Part shown: positions 25,238 to 35,448 of the stretch, one piece after another | Numbering within the stretch: the stretch's first letter is position 1 | Layout: every line of letters begins with the position of its first letter | Origin: Cellvibrio sp. 79 | Lineage (GTDB): Bacteria > Pseudomonadota > Gammaproteobacteria > Pseudomonadales > Cellvibrionaceae | Assembly: GCA_003056245.1 (NCBI GenBank) | Contig: MVDH01000001.1 | Span: 801,679-865,678 of the forward strand | Reading direction: 5' to 3' | Length of the DNA: 64,000 nucleotides | Notes under the pieces: generated by a model | Told to the model about the DNA's origin: nothing | Seen by the model: only the letters and a program-made list of their open reading frames with translations | The model's database searches: none | Program-made: the position numbers and the translations under genes

Positions 25238-26623
25238 ATGTCCGAACGTCAATCCATAACCTCGCGCTTGCGCGGCTATGCGCCCCGCAAACCGACATTT
25301 GCAGAACCGCAAGCGGAAGGGCGAATTACGCGTGCCGTGGGATTAACCCTGGAAGCCGTCGGCCTGAATGTTTCCGTGGGACGCCAGTGCGAAATAATCA
25401 ATAGTGACAATCGCCGCATTGAAGCGGAGGTTGTCGGTTTCGCAGGCGATAAAGTGTTTTTAATGCCCATCAAACAAGTGGAAGGTTTGCAACCGGGAGC
25501 ACGCGTTGTGCCGGTATCCACTCAAATGGGAATGCGCGTTGGCCCGCAGTTGTTGGGCCGGGTTGTTAATGGAATAGGTCAGCCTCTGGATGGTAAAGGC
25601 CCGTTAATTGGCGACGAGTTCCTCGATTTTCATCCACGTGCAATCAACCCCTTACAGCGTCATCCGATCAGCGAGCCATTGGATGTTGGTGTCCGCGCAA
25701 TCAATGCATTGATTACGGTGGGGCGCGGCCAGCGTCTCGGTCTAATGGCGGGTTCGGGGGTCGGCAAGAGTGTGCTTATGGGCATGATGACCCGTTTTAC
25801 TACCGCCGATGTTGTTGTGGTCGGGCTGGTAGGGGAGCGGGGGCGTGAAGTAAAAGAATTTATTGACCACATCCTCGGTGAGGAAGGTTTGCGCCGCGCT
25901 GTCGTGGTTGCCTCTCCCGCTGACGACGCGCCACTAATGCGTCTGCGCGCATCGCAATTATCCAGTCGTATCGCCGAATACTATCGAGACCAGGGTTTGA
26001 ATGTGTTGTTGTTGATGGATTCATTAACCCGTTTTGCCCAGGCCCAACGCGAAATTGCCCTGGCGATTGGTGAGCCACCGGCGACTAAGGGTTATCCGCC
26101 ATCGGTATTTGCCAAAATTCCCCAGTTGGTTGAGCGTGCAGGTAATGCGGCGGAGGGCGAGGGTTCCATCACTGCGTTTTATACCGTATTAACGGAAGGC
26201 GATGACCTGCAAGATCCTATCGCGGACTCGGCGCGTGCGATTCTGGATGGCCATGTTGTGTTGTCGCGGCGTTTGGCGGAGGAGGGGGTTTATCCGGCGA
26301 TTGACGTGGAAGCTTCCATCAGCCGTGCCATGCAGAATATTGTGGATGAAGATCACTTGAAGATGATGCAGCGCTTCAAGCAGTTGCTGGCAAGGTATCA
26401 GCAGAACAAAGATCTTATCGCCATTGGTGCATATACTCCCGGCGCAGATCCTGATACCGATATGGCCATTGAGCGATTTCCTCACCTGCGTGCGTTTATC
26501 CAGCAGGGAATCAAGCAGGGCGTTCATTTGCCTGAGTGTATTGCCAACCTTAAATCGTTGTTAAAGCCACCCGCTAATACCAGGGCCAATAGTCCGCTGG
26601 CCGCGCAGCATCGCCAGAAATAA
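25238..26623 (+). CDS. fliI: Flagellum-specific export ATPase FliI
   Basis: The 461-residue FliI is related to the F1 ATPase beta subunit and energises flagellar protein export. The Walker A segment is [16 protein letters not shown] (about residues 168-183). The Walker B region reads [20 protein letters not shown], and [19 protein letters not shown] is the highly conserved C-terminal part of the nucleotide site. Length is normal. Confidence 0.97.
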   Translation: MSERQSITSRLRGYAPRKPTFAEPQAEGRITRAVGLTLEAVGLNVSVGRQCEIINSDNRRIEAEVVGFAGDKVFLMPIKQVEGLQPGARVVPVSTQMGMRVGPQLLGRVVNGIGQPLDGKGPLIGDEFLDFHPRAINPLQRHPISEPLDVGVRAINALITVGRGQRLGLMAGSGVGKSVLMGMMTRFTTADVVVVGLVGERGREVKEFIDHILGEEGLRRAVVVASPADDAPLMRLRASQLSSRIAEYYRDQGLNVLLLMDSLTRFAQAQREIALAIGEPPATKGYPPSVFAKIPQLVERAGNAAEGEGSITAFYTVLTEGDDLQDPIADSARAILDGHVVLSRRLAEEGVYPAIDVEASISRAMQNIVDEDHLKMMQRFKQLLARYQQNKDLIAIGAYTPGADPDTDMAIERFPHLRAFIQQGIKQGVHLPECIANLKSLLKPPANTRANSPLAAQHRQK

Positions 26624-26699
26624 GTCAATTTTTAATTATAAAAACACCGTTCGTTTGTTTTTAACCGGTAATTGATTGTGTGGAGCGAGAATTAAACTG

Positions 26700-27152
26700 A
26701 TGGCCGAATCGCGCGCAAAACGCATGCAAGTGGTGCTAACACTGGCTGTGCGCCAGGAAGATGAGGCGGCGGAAAAGTTACGTCAATTTCGCGATCAACT
26801 GGCGCAAGAGGAGCAGCAATTACAAGACCTGCGCGATTACGCAAACCAGTATTTACAGGCCCAAGGAGGTTTGCGGCAGGGAATTCTCGCTCACGAACTC
26901 ATTAATTACAGTAGCTTTATCCATCGTTTGAATGAAGCTTGTACAGAGCAGGAGGCCAAGGTTCAGAGGATGCAAACCTTATTGGCAAATCTCCAAAAGC
27001 AGTGGCAGATCAAACATCAAAAACGAAAATCAATTGAGGATTTGATCAAACGTTTGCAACATGAAGATGATGTAATCCTTGAAAAGCGTTTGCAGAAAGA
27101 GCTGGATGAACTAAGCTCGCTGCAGTTGCGTCACCGGTCTGGCGAGGAATAG
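26700..27152 (+). CDS. fliJ: Flagellar export chaperone FliJ
   Basis: The 150-residue product is an all-helical coiled coil rich in Gln, Glu, Arg and Leu, the expected form of FliJ, which links the FliI ring to FlhA and escorts export chaperones. It directly follows fliI. The ATG at 26700 is used because GGAGCGAG stands before it and the length fits the family; an upstream extension to 26676 has no ribosome site. Confidence 0.92.
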   Translation: MAESRAKRMQVVLTLAVRQEDEAAEKLRQFRDQLAQEEQQLQDLRDYANQYLQAQGGLRQGILAHELINYSSFIHRLNEACTEQEAKVQRMQTLLANLQKQWQIKHQKRKSIEDLIKRLQHEDDVILEKRLQKELDELSSLQLRHRSGEE

Positions 27153-27282
27153 CGAAAGTACTGTTCAGAAAACTGGAAGCCCCTACTACAATTCAGGCGT
27201 TATAGGCTATCCTTACAGGGTGCCTGCCGATGGGCCGCCCCCAGAGCCGGGAATGATCTGAAGTTTTTTAACGAGGTAAGAC

Positions 27283-27588
27283 ATGGCGATCACGTCAACA
27301 GTATCCCCTGACGGTAATCAAGTCACAATTTATATCCAGGGCCGCTTCGATTTTAGCTCCCACCAGGAATTCCGTAGTGCGTACGAAAAGCTTTCCCATG
27401 CACCTTCTCATTATCGAGTCGACTTGCAAGGTACTTCTTATTTAGACAGTTCTGCGTTGGGTATGCTGTTGTTGTTGCGTGATTATGCAGGTGGTGAGCA
27501 ATCGAGTATCCAAATCGTCAATTGTGCTCCTGACGTAAAAAAAATCCTGCTGATTTCCAATTTCGAACAGCTGTTTGATATCCAATAG
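27283..27588 (+). CDS. STAS-domain anti-sigma-factor antagonist (HsbA-like)
   Basis: The 101-residue protein is a single STAS domain. The phosphorylatable serine is in the conserved segment GTSYLDSSALGMLLLL (Ser56 or Ser57). Such proteins act in partner switches, where a kinase phosphorylates them and a PP2C phosphatase restores them. The next gene encodes both activities, so the pair matches HsbA/HsbR of Pseudomonas, which affects FlgM, motility and biofilm formation. A ribosome site (ACGAGG) precedes the ATG. Confidence 0.9.
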   Translation: MAITSTVSPDGNQVTIYIQGRFDFSSHQEFRSAYEKLSHAPSHYRVDLQGTSYLDSSALGMLLLLRDYAGGEQSSIQIVNCAPDVKKILLISNFEQLFDIQ

Positions 27589-27668
27589 TTGTTAAGTTTT
27601 TTATTGCAAAGGTTTGTTTCCACCTTCTTTAAGTTGATTGCGTGTGAGTGCTGTATGGAAGCGATCTT

Positions 27669-29378
27669 ATGAATGATGTGCGCCGTTTAAAAATTCTGGT
27701 CGCTGACGATACCGATACTGACAGACTTATTTTAGAAAGTATTGTGCGAAAAGAAGGCCATGCCGTTGTTTCAGCGTGCAATGGCCTTCAGGCAGTTGAG
27801 GTTTATCGTGCAGAACGGCCGGACATAGTACTGCTTGATGCGTTAATGCCGGAGCTCGATGGTTTTGGCGCTGCGCGAAAAATCAAGGAGCTGGCCGGTG
27901 ATGAGTTGGTTCCGATTATTTTCCTTACATCGCTCTCCGATACCGAATCATTAGTACAATGCCTCGATGCTGGCGGTGACGATTTCCTCTCCAAACCTTA
28001 CAACCGCATTATTCTGCAAGCCAAGATAAAATCCTTCAACCGTATGCGCGAATTGCACAGCACAATGCTGACGCAACGCGATCAAATCGTGCAATACAAC
28101 AATCGCTTGCTACAAGAGCAAACCGTTGCCAAGCATGTGTTTGACAACGTGGCACACAGCGGCTGTCTGAATGCCAATAATGTGCGCTATTTTTTATCCT
28201 CCCTGGCAGTATTTAATGGCGATGTGCTGGTGGCAGCGCAGCGTCCCTCCGGCAGCATGATGGTTTTATTGGGTGATTTTACGGGGCATGGCTTACCCGC
28301 TGCGATTGGCGCCATGCCGCTGGCATCGACCTTTTACGGTATGGTACCCAAAGGGTTTTCCATGACCGACATACTGCGTGAAATTAATGGAAAGTTAAAA
28401 AATATCCTGCCAGTCGGTATTTTTTGTTGTGCGGTGATGATGGATATCAATTTCCGCAAGCGAAAAATAAAAATCTGGAACGGTGGTTTGCCAGACTGTT
28501 TTGTACATCATCATGCGGATGGCAGCATTACCGCGATTAAATCTACCCATCTTCCTCTCGGTGTTTTATCAAATCGCGCATTTAAAGACGATTGTGAATA
28601 TTTTGACCTGGAAAAAAATGACCGTATTTTTGTTTGGTCTGATGGTATTCATGAAGCACGTAACGCCACCGGCGAAATGTTTGGTGAGCAGCGTTTAAAA
28701 CAGGTGTTTGCTAATAATCGCAACCAAAATCGTTTGTTTGATGAAATTATCGAAGGTGTCCAGCAATTTGTTGGCGGTGGTGAAAAAGACGATGACTTGT
28801 CCCTATTGGAAATCCGCATGGACGAACCGGAGCGAGTCAATGCCTATGCCAAAGAAGCAAGTGATCGTTATGGTAATTCCGATGTTGAATGGTCCATGCG
28901 TTTTGAAGTAAAACCAACCAGCTTCAAAGTATTTGATCCGTTGCCAATGCTATTGAATGTACTGATGGAAGTGCCCAGCTTGCGCGCATTCAGTAGCACG
29001 CTTTACACCATACTTGCCGAGCTATATACCAATGCATTGGAGCACGGTGTATTGAAACTTGATTCGGGTCTCAAGCAAACACCTGATGGTTTTTCCGAAT
29101 ATTACCGTTTGCGTGAGGAGCGTATTAATCTTGTTGATAGCGGTTATGTACGTATCAATATCTCCCATAAAACCAATGAAAATGGTGGATTATTACGGGT
29201 TCGCATTGAAGATAGCGGCGGGGGTTTTGATTACAGCAACCGCGACGACAACGGTTTAACAGCGTTCGGTTACAGCGGGCGCGGTATTGGCCTGGTAGAA
29301 AAACTTTGCGGCGGTGTGAAATACTCGGGCCGCGGTAATATCGCCGAAGTTGATTTTTCCTGGGTAAGTGATGACTGA
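27669..29378 (+). CDS. Response regulator fused to PP2C (SpoIIE) phosphatase and HATPase kinase domain (HsbR-like)
   Basis: The 569-residue protein has three parts. A receiver domain occupies residues 1-125 (Asp57 in DIVLLDALMP, LTS and K near 109). A SpoIIE-type PP2C phosphatase follows (about 170-385, with GDFTGHGLPAA and WSDGIHEARN holding the metal aspartates). A C-terminal HATPase_c anti-sigma-type kinase has an N box LAELYTNALEHG and a G box GRGIGLVEKL. It should both phosphorylate and dephosphorylate the STAS protein encoded upstream, depending on receiver phosphorylation. The ATG at 27669 starts right at the receiver domain. Confidence 0.93.
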   Translation: MNDVRRLKILVADDTDTDRLILESIVRKEGHAVVSACNGLQAVEVYRAERPDIVLLDALMPELDGFGAARKIKELAGDELVPIIFLTSLSDTESLVQCLDAGGDDFLSKPYNRIILQAKIKSFNRMRELHSTMLTQRDQIVQYNNRLLQEQTVAKHVFDNVAHSGCLNANNVRYFLSSLAVFNGDVLVAAQRPSGSMMVLLGDFTGHGLPAAIGAMPLASTFYGMVPKGFSMTDILREINGKLKNILPVGIFCCAVMMDINFRKRKIKIWNGGLPDCFVHHHADGSITAIKSTHLPLGVLSNRAFKDDCEYFDLEKNDRIFVWSDGIHEARNATGEMFGEQRLKQVFANNRNQNRLFDEIIEGVQQFVGGGEKDDDLSLLEIRMDEPERVNAYAKEASDRYGNSDVEWSMRFEVKPTSFKVFDPLPMLLNVLMEVPSLRAFSSTLYTILAELYTNALEHGVLKLDSGLKQTPDGFSEYYRLREERINLVDSGYVRINISHKTNENGGLLRVRIEDSGGGFDYSNRDDNGLTAFGYSGRGIGLVEKLCGGVKYSGRGNIAEVDFSWVSDD

Positions 29379-29423
29379 AACAAACGCTGCAATTAGATAA
29401 TTACATAAATGAGATGCCGCCCC

Positions 29424-29756
29424 ATGGACCATCTGGATTACGACACATTGGATACCCTGAAACAAGTTATGGAAGACGATTTCAACTTACTTATTGAAAC
29501 CTTCAGGCAGGATTCTATTGAACGCCTGAAAAAACTGCATGAAGTTGTCCAGGGTAATGATGCGGATTTAATTCGTCGCGCCGCACATAGTTTTAAAGGC
29601 AGTAGCAGTAACATCGGTGCCCAGCAGTTATCAGCACTGTGTGCCACATTGGAAAAAAAGGCACTGGCAGGTAATTTTCAAGGCCTCGCAGAAGATGTGC
29701 AAATCATTGAAAAGGAATTTCTTCACGTACAATCCCTATTGGCTAACTACTCATAG
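29424..29756 (+). CDS. Hpt-domain phosphotransfer protein
   Basis: The 110-residue protein is a single histidine-phosphotransfer domain with the active-site segment RRAAHSFKGSSSNIGA (His55). It likely passes phosphate between a hybrid kinase encoded elsewhere and the receiver domain of the preceding gene. It directly follows that gene, so the three form one module. An ATG at 29409 is an alternative start; neither has a strong ribosome site. Confidence 0.9.
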   Translation: MDHLDYDTLDTLKQVMEDDFNLLIETFRQDSIERLKKLHEVVQGNDADLIRRAAHSFKGSSSNIGAQQLSALCATLEKKALAGNFQGLAEDVQIIEKEFLHVQSLLANYS

Positions 29757-29807
29757 TATCTGCATTTCCCAACCCTGTTTTGAATCTGCCCCTCCTTGAA
29801 CTGGTTT

Positions 29808-29823
29808 TGGCACCCCACTTGCA
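29808..29823 (+). promoter_or_regulatory. Sigma-54 promoter of fliK
   Basis: TGGCACCCCACTTGCA is a full match to the consensus TGGCAC-N5-TTGCA. It lies 74 bases before the fliK ATG, in the gap after the Hpt gene. Confidence 0.9.
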
Positions 29824-29896
29824 ATGACACTCCTGAACCCGGTTATTGACTGAGTAGACGGCAAACATTTGCCGTTACTCCTGGCAGGAGCAGCAG

Positions 29897-31417
29897 ATGA
29901 ATAGTGGCAATCTTTTAAATACGTTGTTGGGTGCTACCAGCAATATTGCCGTCCCCAATAAAAATACCGCCGCCAAAAATCGCGCAGAGACTAATGAACA
30001 GTTTCGTAATGCGCTTGAGCAAGCCCGGCCAAATGTTGCCGCTCCAAAAGCCCGTAAACCGGAAGCGGACTCCGCACGAGCCGAAATATCGCGCACTCGT
30101 GAAGATGCCCGTGAAAGTAGAGAACCTGCTGTAAAAGAACCTGCGGCACGAACCAAGGCGACCTCGCGCCAGGCTGAAAAACCGGCTTCCGCAGCAAAAG
30201 TAGAGACCACCAGAAAAGTAGATACTACCCGGGAGGCCGGGGTAGAGGATGACAGCAAACCTGTTAAAGCAAATGAAGTGGCGAACATTGGCATGGATGA
30301 GGACACTGAGACTAGTCTGTCGGTAGATGATGCTTCATCTGAGGTGATAATTGATGCGAACCCTAATCTGGTTAACCAATTACTCCAGCAAACCCCTGAG
30401 TCGAATATTGATGCACTGCCATTAGGTGCTGCGGAAGGGGATGAAGCAGGGGCGGAAGTAGAATCTATAACTGCTCAAGTGGGGGAGGTAATAACTCCAT
30501 TGCTCGCTGCGGGCGAAACAGCGCCAACATCGGCAATTGAGTCCCAAGGTGGTTTGATTGTCGAATCTCCTCTGGTTGATGCCAATGCTGACACTGAAAC
30601 AGTCTCCTCATTAACACCCGGTCAACTTACCGGCATTAATCCCTCGGCATCAACGGTACAAGGCGCGACTAATGCGCCCCAGTCAAATGGAGCTGCCAGC
30701 GCCAACTCATTCAATGGAGCAGTTGACCAATTGGCGGCGGAGTCGGTGATTACCGGCGATGCACCAGTTATTGCCGAAGGCGATAGCAGTGAAATAGATG
30801 CTGCTGAAAATCCGGATTTCTTTACGTTGTTAAATGCCAAGGCAGGGATAACGAAGCCTGCAGAATCGCCTTTGGCGGCAGATAAAATTATTCAAGTGGA
30901 TGCAGCCAAACCACCGGCAACACCATCGCCGCTGGTGGAACCTTTGGCTCGGTTGACGGAAGCGCAATCGCCCGCCGCAAGAAGTTTTGTTGCACAAACC
31001 GGCGTCCCGGTTCCTGTAGGGCAACCGCAATGGAGTCAGGCGGTCGGTGAAAAAGTGTTATGGCTGGCAGCGCAAAATGTTAGCGCTGCAGAAATTCGTC
31101 TTGATCCGCCGGATATGGGGCAATTGCACGTAAAAGTAAGCGTCAACCAGGATCAAGCCAGCGTCACATTTATTAGCCCGCATCCCGTAGTGCGCGAAGC
31201 GCTGGATCAACAACTTAACCGCTTGCGCGAAATGTTTTCTGATCAAGGGCTCAATTTGGTGAATGTTGATGTATCGGATAGATCCGGTGCGCAGCAACAG
31301 CAAGATCAGGAACGCAATGGCCACGCCGGTTCATCTACTAATGTAGAGGAAGAAGAACTTATTCCAGTGGGTGCGACTGCAATTACTAATTTGCGTTTAG
31401 TCGATCATTACGCCTGA
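29897..31417 (+). CDS. fliK: Flagellar hook-length control protein FliK
   Basis: The 506-residue protein has a long, low-complexity, Ala/Glu/Ser/Thr-rich N-terminal ruler region and a conserved C-terminal domain. That domain contains IRLDPPDMGQLHVKVSV and HPVVREALDQQLNRLREMF (about 395-440), which trigger the export switch at FlhB. Low-complexity rulers vary greatly in length among species. A ribosome site (CAGGAGCAG) precedes the ATG, and its own sigma-54 promoter lies upstream. Confidence 0.93.
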   Translation: MNSGNLLNTLLGATSNIAVPNKNTAAKNRAETNEQFRNALEQARPNVAAPKARKPEADSARAEISRTREDARESREPAVKEPAARTKATSRQAEKPASAAKVETTRKVDTTREAGVEDDSKPVKANEVANIGMDEDTETSLSVDDASSEVIIDANPNLVNQLLQQTPESNIDALPLGAAEGDEAGAEVESITAQVGEVITPLLAAGETAPTSAIESQGGLIVESPLVDANADTETVSSLTPGQLTGINPSASTVQGATNAPQSNGAASANSFNGAVDQLAAESVITGDAPVIAEGDSSEIDAAENPDFFTLLNAKAGITKPAESPLAADKIIQVDAAKPPATPSPLVEPLARLTEAQSPAARSFVAQTGVPVPVGQPQWSQAVGEKVLWLAAQNVSAAEIRLDPPDMGQLHVKVSVNQDQASVTFISPHPVVREALDQQLNRLREMFSDQGLNLVNVDVSDRSGAQQQQDQERNGHAGSSTNVEEEELIPVGATAITNLRLVDHYA

Positions 31418-31453
31418 TGATTTAATTTTTATTTCAAACGCATCTTCGCTGGT

Positions 31454-31482
31454 GAGAAGCTGAGCAAATTGCTCAGCTTCTC
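31454..31482 (+). terminator. Hairpin terminator after fliK
   Basis: A perfect inverted repeat GAGAAGCTGAGCAA/TTGCTCAGCTTCTC with a very short loop is followed by a T-rich stretch (TACATCTTTGTTTTTT). It lies 37 bases after the fliK stop and before the fliL sigma-54 promoter. Confidence 0.7.
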
Positions 31483-31552
31483 TACATCTTTGTTTTTTAT
31501 CGAATTTCCCCTCGCAAAGTGAACATCCGCTGCTAAGCTTCAAAGGCGATAC

Positions 31553-31568
31553 TGGCACAGGTATTGCT
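31553..31568 (+). promoter_or_regulatory. Sigma-54 promoter of the fliL operon
   Basis: TGGCACAGGTATTGCT matches the -24/-12 consensus with correct spacing. It lies 39 bases before the fliL ATG and would drive fliLMNOPQR-flhB. Confidence 0.85.
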
Positions 31569-31606
31569 CAAACCCTTTTGTTTCCTGAAAGTGACGGAGT
31601 TTTGAC

Positions 31607-32179
31607 ATGGCGGCTGCTCCCAAAGCAAAAAACGATGCTGGCACTGCTGATGCAGATGGCGGTGGTAAGAAAAAGAAGAAATTATTTTTGATCATCGGCC
31701 TCGCTGTTGCATTAGTCGCGGTTTCAATTGGCGGGACTGTCGTTGCGCTCAAAATGCTTTCTCCTGCACCGGCAGCAACCGATGAAAAAGCGGAGGTGCA
31801 GGAAGAAGAAACTACCCTGGCGCCTGCGATTTATTTTGAAATGACTCCTAATTTCACGATTAATTTTAATGTGAATGGCCGTCAACGGTATTTGCAAGCG
31901 GCGATAACATTGTTGTACCGCGATCCTGAGTTGGAAGCATTACTAAAGTTACATATGCCAGCAATTCGTAACGGGCTGGTTATGTTGTTAAGCGGCAAAA
32001 ATTTTGATGAGCTACAAACCAATGAAGGCAAAGAAACTCTAAAAAAAGAAGCAATGGAAAGTATTAACGGCTTGTTAAAAAAAGAACAAGAAGCCCTCGC
32101 GGAAAAAAGTGAAGACGAAGAAAAGAAAAAACCGGCCACTATTGAACAAGTCCTGCTGACCAATTTTGTAATGCAATAA
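31607..32179 (+). CDS. fliL: Flagellar basal body-associated protein FliL
   Basis: The 190-residue FliL has a lysine-rich cytoplasmic start, one membrane helix (about 25-46, LIIGLAVALVAVSIGG) and a periplasmic domain with FEMTPNFTINF, which forms rings around the stator. It supports stator function and torque. The C-terminal part is unusually rich in Lys and Glu. It is the first gene of the fliL-flhB run. Confidence 0.93.
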   Translation: MAAAPKAKNDAGTADADGGGKKKKKLFLIIGLAVALVAVSIGGTVVALKMLSPAPAATDEKAEVQEEETTLAPAIYFEMTPNFTINFNVNGRQRYLQAAITLLYRDPELEALLKLHMPAIRNGLVMLLSGKNFDELQTNEGKETLKKEAMESINGLLKKEQEALAEKSEDEEKKKPATIEQVLLTNFVMQ

Positions 32180-32189
32180 GGAATCCGCC

Positions 32190-33218
32190 GTGCAAGATCT
32201 ACTTTCACAAGACGAAATTGATGCGCTCCTACATGGCGTTGACGACGGCGATATTGATACCGAATCGGATGTAGATCCGGGGACGGTAAGAAATTATGAC
32301 CTTACCAGCCAGGATCGTATTGTGCGTGGGCGTATGCCCACGCTGGAAATGATCAACGAACGTTTTGCCCGTTACACCCGTATTAGCATGTTCAATTTAT
32401 TGCGCAGAACGGCTGATGTTTCTGTGGGAGGCGTGCAAATTCAAAAGTTCGGTGAATACGTTCATACACTTTATGTTCCCACCAGTTTGAATATGGTGAA
32501 GTTTCGCCCGTTGCGCGGTACAGCGTTGATTATTCTCGATGCACGCCTGGTGTTTAAATTGGTCGACAATTTTTTTGGTGGCGATGGTCGCCATGCAAAA
32601 ATCGAAGGCCGCGAATTTACACCCACAGAGTTGCGTGTTGTGCAAATGGTATTAAACCAGGCGTTTGTTGATTTAACGGAAGCCTGGAAAGCCGTATTCC
32701 CGATTAATTTTGAATATGTGCACTCGGAAGTAAACCCTTCGCTCGCCAATATTGTTAGCCCGAGTGAGGTTGTTGTTGTTAGTACATTTCATATTGAATT
32801 GGATGGCGGTGGTGGTGAAATGCACATCACTGTTCCCTATTCAATGATTGAACCCATTCGTGAAGTGCTCGATGCCGGTTTGCAAAGTGATAGTGATGAG
32901 CACGATGAGCGTTGGGAAAAAGCATTGCGCGAAGATGTGCTTTCCGCAAAAGTGGATTTGGAATGCGATATTGTTCGTCGCGATATTACCCTGCGCGATA
33001 TTGTGGATTTAAAAGTGGGTGATGTTATTCCGGTGGAGTTTCCTGATTACCATGTGCTCACTGCGAATGGTGTTCCCATGTTTCGCACCCAGCTTGGGCA
33101 ATCCAATGGATTTCTCTCGCTCAAAGTAAAAGAATTTATTGATCGCAGCAGTGCCTACAACATAACTGGCACTAAAGGCGAAAATGCAAACGCAAAAGGT
33201 GAAAAAAATGGCAGATGA
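32190..33218 (+). CDS. fliM: Flagellar motor switch protein FliM
   Basis: The 342-residue FliM carries the N-terminal CheY-binding peptide LLSQDEIDALLHG (residues 4-16), the middle CheC-like domain with GGxG loops, and the C-terminal SpoA domain shared with FliN. GTG is the start codon, 11 bases after fliL. CheY-P encoded downstream binds the N-terminal peptide to reverse rotation. Confidence 0.97.
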   Translation: MQDLLSQDEIDALLHGVDDGDIDTESDVDPGTVRNYDLTSQDRIVRGRMPTLEMINERFARYTRISMFNLLRRTADVSVGGVQIQKFGEYVHTLYVPTSLNMVKFRPLRGTALIILDARLVFKLVDNFFGGDGRHAKIEGREFTPTELRVVQMVLNQAFVDLTEAWKAVFPINFEYVHSEVNPSLANIVSPSEVVVVSTFHIELDGGGGEMHITVPYSMIEPIREVLDAGLQSDSDEHDERWEKALREDVLSAKVDLECDIVRRDITLRDIVDLKVGDVIPVEFPDYHVLTANGVPMFRTQLGQSNGFLSLKVKEFIDRSSAYNITGTKGENANAKGEKNGR

Positions 33219-33615
33219 TGATGTTGATCAGGATTCGATGGCTGATGATTGGGCGGCAGCCATGGCCGAGCAGGCCGATGTTGATGAGGCGATGGCACAT
33301 GCGGTTAGTTTTGATGAATTAAAAAATGAAGTGACCAAGCAACAAGCGCCAGGCAGCCCGGATCTGGATGTCATTCTGGATATTCCGGTTTCTATTTCGA
33401 TGGAAGTAGGGCGCACCTCCATCACTATTCGCAATTTATTGCAATTGAACCAGGGCTCGGTTATTGAACTGGATCGTTTGGCGGGCGAGCCGCTGGATGT
33501 GTTGGTTAATGGCACGCTGATCGCACACGGTGAAGTGGTTGTTGTTAACGAAAAATTTGGTATTCGAATGACCGATGTAATTAGCCCGGCCGAGCGGATA
33601 AAAAAATTACGTTGA
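33208..33615 (+). CDS. fliN: Flagellar motor switch protein FliN
   Basis: The 135-residue FliN has an acidic, Ala-rich start and a SpoA domain with VILDIPVSISMEVGRTSI and DVLVNGTLIAHGEVVVVNE, which form the C-ring base. The ATG at 33208 is chosen; it overlaps the fliM end by 11 bases and has GGTG upstream. The extension from 33184 would run through fliM codons. Confidence 0.96.
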   Translation: MADDDVDQDSMADDWAAAMAEQADVDEAMAHAVSFDELKNEVTKQQAPGSPDLDVILDIPVSISMEVGRTSITIRNLLQLNQGSVIELDRLAGEPLDVLVNGTLIAHGEVVVVNEKFGIRMTDVISPAERIKKLR

Positions 33616-33641
33616 TAAAAATATAAGTTGGGAAATACATA

Positions 33642-34292
33642 ATGAGCCCCGCGTTTAAACAGGCAATTTACAGAGTGACGGGAGCGGGGCTGTTATTAGC
33701 TGCGGTTACTTGCTCTGCGGACACAACAAACACAACACCTGTAACTTCTCTTTCTTCTACAACGGCTAGCGTAGCAGCACAACCCCAAACTACAGCTGTC
33801 TCGCAAGCTACAGCCACGCCACAAAATGCGATAACCCAGCAAGGTGTTTCACCTGCTACTGCCAGCCAACCTGCTAGTAATCCTTATTATCAAAATGCAA
33901 ATGGCAATAATCCGCAAATCGGCAGCGGTGGACACTTACTGAATGTCACCTTAGGGTTAATGCTGATCATTGGTTTGATTTTCGGTTTGTCCTGGTTTGT
34001 AAAACGCTTCAGCCAGGGATCTTTTTCCGGAAATTCCCATTTGAAAATTGTCGCCACCATGCCGCTCGGCACGCGTGAACGAATTGTATTGATAGATGCC
34101 GGCGGGCAACAGTTATTGTTAGGTATTACTCCAACCCATATTAATACGTTGCACACATTTGATATTCCGATTGCTGCAAATCAAGCTGATGTAAATACTT
34201 CGGATTTTGGTCGCAAATTAATGGCGATATTGCAGCGCCCCAATGCCACTGACGATTCCAATAACAACAATAATTCCGGAATCCGGGAATAG
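33642..34292 (+). CDS. fliO: Flagellar export-apparatus biogenesis protein FliO
   Basis: The 216-residue FliO has an N-terminal hydrophobic/signal-like region, then a Thr/Ala/Gln-rich periplasmic spacer (about 27-88), one membrane helix ([20 protein letters not shown], about 97-116), and a small cytoplasmic domain with [20 protein letters not shown]. It helps FliP assemble. The spacer is longer than in enteric bacteria. It precedes fliP by two bases. Confidence 0.92.
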   Translation: MSPAFKQAIYRVTGAGLLLAAVTCSADTTNTTPVTSLSSTTASVAAQPQTTAVSQATATPQNAITQQGVSPATASQPASNPYYQNANGNNPQIGSGGHLLNVTLGLMLIIGLIFGLSWFVKRFSQGSFSGNSHLKIVATMPLGTRERIVLIDAGGQQLLLGITPTHINTLHTFDIPIAANQADVNTSDFGRKLMAILQRPNATDDSNNNNNSGIRE

Positions 34293-34294
34293 TT

Positions 34295-35155
34295 ATGTTG
34301 AATTATCCATCATCGTTTGTTAAAAAAATTATCGGTTTTTGTTGCATGTTGATGCTGTTATTCATCGCAGGAACAGTGGCTGCTCAAACCAGTTTGCCAC
34401 CAGTAAGCGATCAGGCATCAGGTAGTTTGCCGCTTGCGCAAACCAATGGTTCGCAACTTGGCAGCCTTCCGGCAATTCCCGGTTTACCTGCATTAACGGT
34501 AAAAACCAATCCCAATGGAACGCAGGAATATACGGTAACGCTGCAAATTCTTGCGATCATGACGGCGCTGACTTTTTTGCCAGCAATTTTAATGATGATG
34601 ACTTCGTTCACACGCATCATTATTGTGTTCTCAATTTTGCGTCAGGCGCTGGGTTTACAACAATCTCCCTCTAACCAGATCCTGATTGGACTAGCGTTAT
34701 TTCTTACGTTATTTATTATGCAACCGGTGCTCAACAAAGTTAATCAGGATGCATTGCAGCCGTACATTAACCAGCAAATAGGCGCGCAAGAGGCGTTGGC
34801 AAAAACGGCCGCACCATTTCACAGTTTTATGTTGGCGCAAACGCGTGAATCCGATATCGCACTGTTTGTGGGAATTGCGAAACATCCACCTATTGCAACA
34901 CCGGAAGAAACACCATTTAACATTCTGGTACCTGCATTTATTATCAGTGAACTAAAAACCGCGTTTCAGATCGGCTTTATTATTTTTATCCCCTTTCTCG
35001 TAATTGATATTGTGGTATCCAGCGTATTGATGGCGATGGGTATGATGATGTTATCGCCGCTGATTATTTCCTTGCCCTTTAAAATTATGTTGTTTGTATT
35101 GGTGGATGGTTGGGCCATGATTGTGGGCACACTTGCTGCCAGTTACGGTATATGA
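34295..35155 (+). CDS. fliP: Flagellar export gate protein FliP
   Basis: The 286-residue FliP has a cleavable signal sequence, then about four membrane segments. Conserved parts are [40 protein letters not shown], and [16 protein letters not shown]. It forms the core export channel with FliQ and FliR. Length is somewhat above the usual 245 because of a longer periplasmic N terminus. Confidence 0.96.
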   Translation: MLNYPSSFVKKIIGFCCMLMLLFIAGTVAAQTSLPPVSDQASGSLPLAQTNGSQLGSLPAIPGLPALTVKTNPNGTQEYTVTLQILAIMTALTFLPAILMMMTSFTRIIIVFSILRQALGLQQSPSNQILIGLALFLTLFIMQPVLNKVNQDALQPYINQQIGAQEALAKTAAPFHSFMLAQTRESDIALFVGIAKHPPIATPEETPFNILVPAFIISELKTAFQIGFIIFIPFLVIDIVVSSVLMAMGMMMLSPLIISLPFKIMLFVLVDGWAMIVGTLAASYGI

Positions 35156-35168
35156 CGGAGGTATTGCT

Positions 35169-35438
35169 ATGACACCCGAAGTCGTTATGGATTTATTTGC
35201 AGATGCTTTTTATCTCACTATTTTAATTTTGCTAGTGATTATTGGCCCCGGTTTGATTGTGGGTTTGATCGTCAGTATGTTTCAGGCTGCGACCCAAATT
35301 AACGAACAAACCTTAAGTTTTCTACCGCGTTTAATTGTAACGCTGGTGACATTAATGATGGCTGGTCCCTGGTTGCTAACCAAATTTATGGATCTATTTA
35401 CTCGTCTCTTTTCCAGTGTGCCCAGTTTAATCGGTTAG
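35169..35438 (+). CDS. fliQ: Flagellar export gate protein FliQ
   Basis: The 89-residue FliQ has two membrane helices and the signature MFQAATQINEQTLSFLPR in the loop between them. The ATG at 35169 gives the family length and has GGAGG upstream, whereas an extension to 35121 would overlap fliP. It is part of the FliPQR export gate. Confidence 0.96.
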   Translation: MTPEVVMDLFADAFYLTILILLVIIGPGLIVGLIVSMFQAATQINEQTLSFLPRLIVTLVTLMMAGPWLLTKFMDLFTRLFSSVPSLIG

Positions 35439-35448
35439 GTTTTTGGCG

